Positions 57,491 through 64,000 of a DNA stretch of 64,000 bases are shown piece after piece. A program made the position numbers and the translations under genes. A model generated the notes under the pieces. That model was not told the origin of the DNA, did not search any database, and saw only the letters and a program-made list of their open reading frames with translations. The DNA is taken from assembly GCA_021199235.1 (NCBI GenBank), contig JAJQIL010000093.1, positions 1-64,000 on the forward strand, read 5' to 3'. Source of the stretch: Lachnospiraceae bacterium. GTDB taxonomy: Bacteria > Bacillota > Clostridia > Lachnospirales > Lachnospiraceae. The first letter of the stretch is position 1. The number at the start of each line of letters is the position of its first letter.

Positions 57491-57590
57491 GCGTCGTAAA
57501 ACCCTTTCTGCTCATTCCGTTCATGCGTCGTAAAGTCCTTTCTGCTCATGTGTCGTAAAATTCCTTTTGCTCATGCGCATAAGTCCCATC
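57487..57590 (-). repeat. Tandem RBS-ATG units at the DUF4367 gene start
   Basis: GCAGAAAGGRYTTTACGACGCATGA units at 57487, 57521, 57546 plus a partial at 57571. Confidence 0.85.
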
Positions 57591-57627
57591 TTGACTTTTT
57601 TACGAGAGTGATTAAACTGTAATCATC

Positions 57628-57654
57628 GTAACTGTTCCGCACCTTCACAGTTAC
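57628..57654 (+). repeat. 27-bp palindrome, copy F
   Basis: GTAACTGTTCCGCACCTTCACAGTTAC, 34 nt before murG. Confidence 0.95.
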
Positions 57655-57688
57655 CGTAAATCAACCTGTTTCAGGTCTGGAGGTTCTT

Positions 57689-58750
57689 ATGAAACGAATT
57701 GTTCTTACCGGCGGCGGCACCGCCGGACACGTTACGCCCAACATCGCCCTTGTTCCGCGGCTGCGGGAGCTGGGCTACGACATTCACTATATCGGTTCTT
57801 ATACCGGCATTGAAAAGCAGCTGATCGAGGCTCTCGGCCTCCCTTATTACGGGATTTCCTCAGGAAAGCTTCGCCGCTACTTTGATCTCAAGAATTTTTC
57901 CGATCCTTTCCGCGTTGTGAAAGGATATTTTGAGGCCAGAAAAATTCTTCAAAAGCTTCAACCGGATATCATCTTCTCAAAAGGCGGCTTTGTCGCTGTT
58001 CCGGTCGTGCAGGCCGCCAAAGGACTGCATATTCCGGTCATCATTCATGAGTCTGACATGACGCCCGGTCTGGCGAACCGTCTCGCGATCCCTGCCGCTA
58101 CGAAGGTATGCTGCAATTTCCCCGAGACGCTCTCGTCCCTGCCGGAAGGGAAAGCTGTGCTCACCGGCTCCCCGATCCGCCGTGAGCTGCATGACGGAGA
58201 CCGGCTGGCCGGTCTGAAATTCACCGGCTTTTCTGCTGAAAAACCGGTGCTGCTGATCATTGGCGGCAGTCAGGGCTCCGTGGCTGTAAACCAGGCCATC
58301 CGCGGCATCCTGCCGGAGCTTCTGAAGACCTTTCAGGTCGTCCATCTCTGCGGAAAGGGCAATCTGGACGACAGTCCGAAGGGCACTTCCGGCTATGTAC
58401 AGTACGAATACATCCAGAAAGAACTGCCGGACCTTTTCGCCCTCGCTGACGTCGTCGTCTCCCGGGCCGGAGCGAACGCCATCTGCGAGTTGCTGGATCT
58501 TCGCAAGCCCAGTCTTCTGATTCCGCTTCCTTCCTCCTCCAGCCGCGGCGACCAGATCCTGAATGCGCAGTCTTTTGAAAAACAGGGCTTCAGCAAGGTG
58601 CTGATGGAAGACGCGATCACTCCGGAGCTTCTGCTTTCGTCCATTCTGGATCTGTACCGGAATCGGCAGACCTATATTACAGCGATGGAGAAAAGCGACG
58701 CCGGCGATGCGATCGCAACGATCACCAGTCTGATTGAGGAAATTGCGTGA
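57689..58750 (+). CDS. murG: UDP-N-acetylglucosamine--N-acetylmuramyl-(pentapeptide) pyrophosphoryl-undecaprenol N-acetylglucosamine transferase
   Basis: MKRIVLTGGGTAGHVTPNIALVPRLRELGYDIHYIGSYTGIEKQLI, SKGGFVAVPVVQAA, HESDMTPGLANRLA, GGSQGSVAVNQAI, VVSRAGANAICELLDLRKPSLLIPLP. Confidence 0.97.
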   Translation: MKRIVLTGGGTAGHVTPNIALVPRLRELGYDIHYIGSYTGIEKQLIEALGLPYYGISSGKLRRYFDLKNFSDPFRVVKGYFEARKILQKLQPDIIFSKGGFVAVPVVQAAKGLHIPVIIHESDMTPGLANRLAIPAATKVCCNFPETLSSLPEGKAVLTGSPIRRELHDGDRLAGLKFTGFSAEKPVLLIIGGSQGSVAVNQAIRGILPELLKTFQVVHLCGKGNLDDSPKGTSGYVQYEYIQKELPDLFALADVVVSRAGANAICELLDLRKPSLLIPLPSSSSRGDQILNAQSFEKQGFSKVLMEDAITPELLLSSILDLYRNRQTYITAMEKSDAGDAIATITSLIEEIA

Positions 58751-58832
58751 GGATGAGCAGCTGCTGCAAGTATTCCTGCGATGCACAGCAGATTCCGTTA
58801 TTCCCGCGATACACAGCCAATACCGTTATTCT

Positions 58833-58877
58833 CACGATGTGCCGCCAATCTTTAAGACCTGCGGCACATCGTGTTTT
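58833..58877. terminator. Terminator after murG, probably bidirectional
   Basis: CACGATGTGCCGC / GCGGCACATCGTG 13-bp perfect stem followed by TTTT. Confidence 0.85.
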
Positions 58878-58898
58878 CCGCTCCTGGCAGTTTTTCTT

Positions 58899-59435
58899 CT
58901 ACGCTTCCGAATGTCCGTTTTTATACTCATCCCAGAAATATTTTTTGATATAGGCTCTGGCTCTGCTGATTCGTGCGCGCAGCAGGGTCACCGAAATATT
59001 CAGCCGTTCAGCCGCCTCCGCATAAGACATGCCTTCCACAAAACACAGTATCATTGCTTCATACCACTGCGCATTGTGGGCTCTCACCTGACGCAGAATC
59101 CGTTCGGTAAACTCTTCCATCTCAAGGCGTTCTTCGGGACGAAGCGTCTCTTCCTCTACCAGCAGATTGCCCGTATTGGTTCCTCCGACGTCCATAAGCA
59201 CCGAACTCCATCTCTGCTTCCCGCGCAGGTAGTCCACCACTTTATTTCTGGTGCAGCGAAGCAGCCAGGCTTTCTCTGCCTCCGGCCTGATTTCTTCAAT
59301 GTGCACATAAAATTCGCAGAACACCTGCTGGACGATCTCCTCAGCAAGCATACGATCCGACGTCTTTTCCCAAACGACATACTTCACCAGCTTCTGGTAT
59401 TTCCGGAAGCTCCCTTCAAATTTCTCTTTTTTCAT
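58899..59435 (-). CDS. ECF-type sigma-70 family RNA polymerase sigma factor
   Basis: DRMLAEEIVQQVFCEFYVHIEEIRPEAEKAWLLRCTRNKVVDYLR ... CFVEGMSYAEAAERLNISVTLLRARISRARAYIKK. Confidence 0.93.
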   Translation of the reverse strand: MKKEKFEGSFRKYQKLVKYVVWEKTSDRMLAEEIVQQVFCEFYVHIEEIRPEAEKAWLLRCTRNKVVDYLRGKQRWSSVLMDVGGTNTGNLLVEEETLRPEERLEMEEFTERILRQVRAHNAQWYEAMILCFVEGMSYAEAAERLNISVTLLRARISRARAYIKKYFWDEYKNGHSEA

Positions 59436-59469
59436 GACATTTCCCTTATCTTCCCTTTCATAATCTCTG

Positions 59470-59496
59470 GTAACTGTCCAGCACCTTCACAGTTAA
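59470..59496 (+). repeat. 27-bp palindrome, copy G
   Basis: GTAACTGTCCAGCACCTTCACAGTTAA, followed by AAGGTACTGTCCTGGTTAGTTAC. Confidence 0.9.
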
Positions 59497-59658
59497 AAGG
59501 TACTGTCCTGGTTAGTTACACTCCCTACAGTTTCCTGATTTCCCCGGCCGCTGCCGGGCGGAAGAAATCTGCCTCTCCCCGGCCGCTTCCGCGCACAGCG
59601 CTGCCCTCCCCGGCTCCAACGCCATACTCGCGGCAGTTCAAAGCCTTCCGGCTGCACT

Positions 59659-60063
59659 TCAGCGGAACAATTTCAGAATCTCTTCTTTGTCTGCATCACT
59701 CAGTTCTCCCGGCTGCCACTTAACATTTACCGTATCATCCTGATATCTTGGAATCAGATGAATGTGAAAATGCTCAACCGTCTGTCCGGCTGCCGCGCCG
59801 TTATTCTGGACCAGATTCAGCCCGTCCGCATGCAGCCCACCTTTCAGCTGCCCGGCAATTCGTTTTGCCACAACCAGTGCCTTTGCGGCGGTCTCGTCCG
59901 GCAGTTCAAAAAGATTCGCAGCATGCTTCTTCGGAAGAATCAATGCATGGCCTTTCGAAGCCGGTCCCAGATCCAGGATCACACGAAACTCCTCATCCTC
60001 GTACAGCGTCGCCGACGGAATGTCTCCCCTTGCTATTTTGCAGAAAATACAGTTCTCCTCCAA
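59659..60063 (-). CDS. HIT family protein
   Basis: CIFCKIARGDIPSATLYEDEEFRVILDLGPASKGHALILPKKHAANL ... VEHFHIHLIPRY. Confidence 0.95.
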   Translation of the reverse strand: MEENCIFCKIARGDIPSATLYEDEEFRVILDLGPASKGHALILPKKHAANLFELPDETAAKALVVAKRIAGQLKGGLHADGLNLVQNNGAAAGQTVEHFHIHLIPRYQDDTVNVKWQPGELSDADKEEILKLFR

Positions 60064-60091
60064 AATTATTCCCTTCTTTCCTTTGGTTACT

Positions 60092-60202
60092 GCATTACAG
60101 TACCGGCTGTAATGCGTGAATACAGTTACCTGCAGTTACCTGCGGTTCCGCACTGTAACGCATATATACAGTTACTTGTGGTTCCGCACTATAACACACA
60201 CT
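60092..60202. repeat. Hairpin plus 36-bp tandem repeat
   Basis: GCATTACAG-TACCGG-CTGTAATGC, then CAGTTACYTGYGGTTCCGCACTRTAACRCA x2. Confidence 0.75.
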
Positions 60203-60320
60203 ATATTTTATATATTATGAAGAATGTCGAAAATTGTCAATCGAATCTTCTTGCTATTTCACAAAAATAATGCTAGACTCTCTACCATTCGAGATTCTGA
60301 ACGAAAGAAGTACGTGAGTT

Positions 60321-61199
60321 ATGATAAAATGTGGCACTGCATCCAACTTATTATCGGAACCAGAGGCGGACTGCCGCCGCTGGATTTCCTGTCTCTCTCA
60401 TGAAATTCGCAATCCTCTTACCCTGATCAGCAGTTCCCTGCAGATTCTGGAAAAAGAATATCCCTGTGTCAATGATTCCCCGCTCTGGGGGCAGACCAAA
60501 GACGACATTCAGTATCTGATCCGGCTGCTGCAGGATTCCTCCGCTGCGGTTCGGGAATATCAGCCTGAGTTTACCGTTTTCCCGGTGCAGGAGCTGTTCC
60601 GGGAGCTTTCCGTTTCCACTCGTCCTCTGCTGGAAAAGCATCATATCCGGCTTGATATCAGCCCCGCAGACGATTCTTTCGCAAATGATGCTTTCGCAGA
60701 CAATGAGTCCGCAGACAATGAGTCCAGCAAAGGCAATGTTCCTGATACAGACAATGTGCCTGACAAAGACAATACTTTTTACAGTACTCCTGTCATCCGG
60801 GCGGATCGTACACGTCTCAGGGAAGCACTGACCAATCTGCTGATCAACGCGGCGGACGCTCTGTCTTCCATGCCGGATCCTCACAACCGCCGGATTCTCC
60901 TGACCGCGAATTCCTTTTCAGACCCATCGAAGGACAGGGCACACGCAGAAAGGAATGGCGATGTTATCTGCATCCATGTGAGGGACAACGGACCCGGTAT
61001 TCCGGATGAATATCTTGAAACTCTTTTCGATCCGTTTGTCACACACAAATCTAACGGCACCGGGCTCGGTCTGTCCATTGTCCGCAATATCGCCGGACTG
61101 CACGGCGGCACCGTCTCGGTCGAGACCTGCACGGATGCGGGAGCTTCCTTTACGGATTTCTGCCTGTGCATCCCCCTTGTCAGCATGGCAGAGCCGTGA
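60321..61199 (+). CDS. Soluble sensor histidine kinase (HisKA + HATPase)
   Basis: CLSHEIRNPLTLISSSLQILEKE (H box), LLINAADALSS (N box), VRDNGPGIPDEYLETLFDPFVTHKSNGTGLGLSIVRNIAGLHGG. Confidence 0.92.
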   Translation: MIKCGTASNLLSEPEADCRRWISCLSHEIRNPLTLISSSLQILEKEYPCVNDSPLWGQTKDDIQYLIRLLQDSSAAVREYQPEFTVFPVQELFRELSVSTRPLLEKHHIRLDISPADDSFANDAFADNESADNESSKGNVPDTDNVPDKDNTFYSTPVIRADRTRLREALTNLLINAADALSSMPDPHNRRILLTANSFSDPSKDRAHAERNGDVICIHVRDNGPGIPDEYLETLFDPFVTHKSNGTGLGLSIVRNIAGLHGGTVSVETCTDAGASFTDFCLCIPLVSMAEP

Positions 61200-61224
61200 A
61201 TAAAAGTACCTGTGCCCTCAGGGG

Positions 61225-61860
61225 TCACTCGCGAAAATCCTCCACCGGAATCCGTTCCTCAAAAATAAACTTTCTGTGGAACAACATCGCCAGTATAAAT
61301 CCGCTGGCCATTCCTCCGATATGCGCACAATTGTCCACACCTGTGGCTGTCAGGCCCTGCAGCACAGACAGAGAAGCCATCAGGAACATCCGGCGTCTGG
61401 TATAGGCCGGCACTTTCCCTTTATTGAGGATTACCACGGCAACCAGCGCGCCGATCACGGCAAAGATCGCACCGGAGGCTCCGGCCGAAATGCTGTAATC
61501 ACCCGTACGCATATCATAAGCAACAGATACCATATTTCCGATCAGTCCTCCCCCGAAATAAATGATCAGAAACCGCAGCTTTCCGGCGAGTCTTTCCAGA
61601 TCATCCCCCAGGAAAATCAGAACCAGCATATTATTGAACAGATGTCGTATCCCAAAATGCATAAACATGCAGGTAATCAGCCTGTAATACTGTCCGTTTT
61701 CCGCCACATAAGGCGCGTAATCAGCGCCGTGCATGACCATAAAATATCCGTTCTCTGTATTCCCGATAATGCTTAAGACTATAAATACGATAATATTTGT
61801 AAGAACGATTGCCAGATTGACCGGCTGTCTTGATTTTATGAAATCGACTGCTTCCTGCAT
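61225..61860 (-). CDS. Rhomboid family intramembrane serine protease
   Basis: MFMHFGIRHLFNNMLVLIFLGDDLE, SAGASGAIFAVIGALVAVV, AHIGGMASGFILAML. Confidence 0.95.
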   Translation of the reverse strand: MQEAVDFIKSRQPVNLAIVLTNIIVFIVLSIIGNTENGYFMVMHGADYAPYVAENGQYYRLITCMFMHFGIRHLFNNMLVLIFLGDDLERLAGKLRFLIIYFGGGLIGNMVSVAYDMRTGDYSISAGASGAIFAVIGALVAVVILNKGKVPAYTRRRMFLMASLSVLQGLTATGVDNCAHIGGMASGFILAMLFHRKFIFEERIPVEDFRE

Positions 61861-61889
61861 TTACGTCCTCCTGCCTGATTTCCGCATAG

Positions 61890-61916
61890 GTAACTGTTCA
61901 GTACCTTCACAGTTAC
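61890..61916 (+). repeat. 27-bp palindrome, copy H (consensus)
   Basis: GTAACTGTTCAGTACCTTCACAGTTAC. Confidence 0.97.
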
Positions 61917-61941
61917 CCGCGAAGTTTCTGCGCAGCTGTCT

Positions 61942-61985
61942 CATAGCTCCTGCACAGTCACCGCATAGCTTCTGCACAGTCACCG
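61942..61985. repeat. 22-bp tandem duplication
   Basis: CATAGCTCCTGCACAGTCACCG / CATAGCTTCTGCACAGTCACCG. Confidence 0.9.
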
Positions 61986-62050
61986 CATTCAGAATCGCCT
62001 TGCAGGCGATGCGGCGGCCTTCGTCCCAGATTCATAAATGAATCCGGGAC
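61983..62050. repeat. Palindromic element resembling the 32.2/55.7-kb family
   Basis: CCGCAT...ATCGCC-TTGCA-GGCGATGCGG and GTCCCAGATTCATAAATGAATCCGGGAC. Confidence 0.6.
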
Positions 62051-62091
62051 ATAGCATAACACGCTTTTTCATCAGGAGTCAACAGGCATAA

Positions 62092-63684
62092 TCAGTAAGA
62101 AGCCCCGGTTCCCTGTACTACCCGGTACGCCACCTGCGCAAAAGCCACTGTGTCATCTTTTCCTATCTCACATTCCTCCTGCGGTTCCAGCCGCCTTCCA
62201 TTCACAAAGGTTCCGTTTTTGCTGTTCATATCTTTCAGGAAACACTGGTTCTGCCGCATCTGGATCCTCGCATGCATACGGCTGACTGTCGAAACATTCA
62301 GGATCACATCTGCTTCCCCTTTTATTTTGCCGATATAGACCGGTTGGCTTCCCGGAGAAATATCCGGCCAGGTTTCTTTGCCTTCTGTGCCAGAACAGCA
62401 GACCAGCCGGAGCGAATGGTCTTCCTCTTTCGGAATGAGACAGCGGGTCTCCTCAATTGGCTCCGGTTCCATCTGTTCCGCCTGATCCTGATAGGTCTCC
62501 TGCATCAGTTTCCGATATTCCTCGTTTTCCTCTTCCGTTTCCCATTCCATTGGTCTTTCCGTTTTTCTGTGAAAAATCCTGCGGTTGATCAGGATTTCAA
62601 CCGAGAGCATCAGAAAAAAGCATCCTCCGCTTTCTGTCAGGCTTAAAATTCCGCTCATAATAAGGACTTCCAGGACTGCCGTCAAAGCCAGTGTACTCAG
62701 CAGAACAGCCGGATGAACCTTTGAAAAAATGCAATCTGCCAGGCGCTCTCCTTTTCGCTTTCCCCCGCTCCTCTCCTGATTGCTCAGTTCCTGATTTCCG
62801 CGCTCCCGATCGTTCTGTTCCCATTTGCTCTGCTCCCATTTGCTCTGCTCCCGGTTACTGCACTCCCGACTGCTCCATTCCCGGTGACTTCGTTCCCGAT
62901 GGATCACATATGGTTCTTCCTGTGCGCTGCCGCGCAAGGCTTCCTCTTCCGGCGAATCATAGATTCCCCTTTGCTTTCCCGTATCGTTAAACGCATCCGC
63001 AGGCGTCGCGGGCACCTCCTCATATGCCCTCTGACCGCCATTCATTCCATTATAAGGCAAAGCCTGCTCCTTTGGCCGGGCTGTTTTTCTGACCTCTGAA
63101 TCATCCGCATGAGGTGTCCGCCCCGCCTCTCCAAAAGTCTTCAGAATATCCTTCAGGGTTTCGGTCAGACTGAAATTCTCGCCGGATGCCCGCTCAAAAA
63201 AACCGTATCCCAACGCCACCGCCTGTCGGTCGCGGTGATCCAGACGTTTCAGGATAAACTCGGCGAGCATCTGGATCGGACACTCATTTTCTTCCGCATA
63301 ATAACACAGCTGCAGACCTTTTTGCTCCGGCTGAACATATATCATCTCCGGGGCAAACAGAAGTTTCTGCGGAGAGAGCAGATATTTCCGCATATTTTCA
63401 AGTGTATCACGGATCCCTGACAAAACAAAAAGGATATCCTGATAGTCCATTGCCCTTTTTTCATATACGCTCTCCAGCGTCTGTTTCGAAGTAATCTCAT
63501 AGTGCAGGTACAGTTTCCCGTCCTTTCTGGACTCATGCAGGGGAAGAAGTCCTTTCACCTGATTCTGTTCCGCCATCCGCAGGCCGTAATTATTCTCCGC
63601 ATCCGCTTCCGGTGCTTCCAATATCAGATAATTGTTCTGAAGATCTCTCTTATATTCCGTTTTCACCTCAATCGTCTCCTTCAT
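62092..63684 (-). CDS. DUF6382-like / FHA domain protein
   Basis: FHA core VYIGKIKGEADVILNVSTVSRMHARIQMRQNQCFLKDMNSKNGTFVNGRRLEPQEECEIGKDDTVAFA; start MKETIEVKTEYKRDLQNNYLIL. Confidence 0.88.
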   Translation of the reverse strand: MKETIEVKTEYKRDLQNNYLILEAPEADAENNYGLRMAEQNQVKGLLPLHESRKDGKLYLHYEITSKQTLESVYEKRAMDYQDILFVLSGIRDTLENMRKYLLSPQKLLFAPEMIYVQPEQKGLQLCYYAEENECPIQMLAEFILKRLDHRDRQAVALGYGFFERASGENFSLTETLKDILKTFGEAGRTPHADDSEVRKTARPKEQALPYNGMNGGQRAYEEVPATPADAFNDTGKQRGIYDSPEEEALRGSAQEEPYVIHRERSHREWSSRECSNREQSKWEQSKWEQNDRERGNQELSNQERSGGKRKGERLADCIFSKVHPAVLLSTLALTAVLEVLIMSGILSLTESGGCFFLMLSVEILINRRIFHRKTERPMEWETEEENEEYRKLMQETYQDQAEQMEPEPIEETRCLIPKEEDHSLRLVCCSGTEGKETWPDISPGSQPVYIGKIKGEADVILNVSTVSRMHARIQMRQNQCFLKDMNSKNGTFVNGRRLEPQEECEIGKDDTVAFAQVAYRVVQGTGASY

Positions 63685-63700
63685 CCGGCCGTTCCGTTCT

Positions 63701-63806
63701 TTCCATCCGCAGCGGACCGCGGCACTGTTCATTTTTCTCCATCCGCAATGGGCGCGGTGCTGTTCATTCTTCTCCGTCTGCAGCGGGCTGCGGCGCTGTT
63801 CATTCC
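63701..63806. repeat. About 35-36 bp tandem repeats upstream of the FHA gene
   Basis: Three units of TCCATCCGCARYGGRCBGCGGYRCTGTTCATT-type sequence. Confidence 0.8.
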
Positions 63807-64000
63807 GTTCCCTCCGCAAGATTCGAAAGCAGTTCTCCCGCTCCGCGGATCAGACGTATGGTATCTGTCGGCTGCATGATCTGGCTGCTCCATGACGTCT
63901 GAATGGGCAGCTCGCCATTTGCAAAATAGCTCACCGCAAACCCGGGCACAGGATATGCGGCGCTCCAGGACGCCTCCGACGTGTCCTCTCCCACGGATAT
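63800..64000 (-). CDS. C-terminal fragment of an unknown protein, extends beyond window
   Basis: Open frame ending ...SWSAAYPVPGFAVSYFANGELPIQTSWSSQIMQPTDTIRLIRGAGELLSNLAEGTE*. Confidence 0.6.
   Translation of the reverse strand: MSVGEDTSEASWSAAYPVPGFAVSYFANGELPIQTSWSSQIMQPTDTIRLIRGAGELLSNLAEGTE

Noticed and set aside
1-64000. Prophage, transposon or integrative element
   Set aside because: No integrase, transposase, recombinase, phage structural gene or tRNA attachment site was recognised; only small palindromic repeats.
63800-64000. Assigning the partial gene and FHA protein to a Tad pilus locus
   Set aside because: FHA/DUF6382 genes can neighbour Tad genes, but nothing in the visible fragment supports it; needs sequence beyond the window.

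Overview
This window looks like a chromosomal segment from a Lachnospiraceae-type Firmicute, judged by gene content and codon style. It is mostly ordinary housekeeping and carbohydrate genes: glgP, ileS, murF, murG, pgi, mtnN, a mecA-like adaptor, cardiolipin synthase, an LTA-synthase-like sulfatase, GH18 and rhomboid. I see no rRNA, tRNA, CRISPR array, transposase or integrase. Regions worth a second look: (1) 23.5-25.1 kb, a canonical c-di-GMP-I (GEMM) riboswitch with its own promoter and a downstream terminator hairpin, leading a secreted ATLF/PPEP-1-like zinc protease on a Thr-rich stalk. (2) 25.2-30.5 kb, divergent from (1), a pared-down type IV pilus/T2S-like operon with one PilT ATPase, one GspF platform protein and several single-TM pseudopilin-like proteins without a canonical prepilin site. 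(3) 32.8-37.7 kb, a circularly permuted ATP-grasp / alpha-E / transglutaminase cluster with two AstE-like paralogs, one of which has lost its zinc-ligand histidines. (4) 12.3-23.1 kb, an ABC-transporter sugar locus with UlaG-, UlaE-, FGGY-kinase-, NagZ-like GH3- and DeoR-type genes. (5) A dispersed 27-bp palindrome (GTAACTGTTCAGTACCTTCACAGTTAC) in at least eight full copies plus partial copies, mostly 26-61 nt upstream of start codons. (6) Other palindromic repeat families, some apparently inserted in frame in genes. (7) A tandemly repeated RBS-ATG unit ahead of a DUF4367/anti-sigma-like gene. All product calls come from reading motifs by eye; no database search was run.
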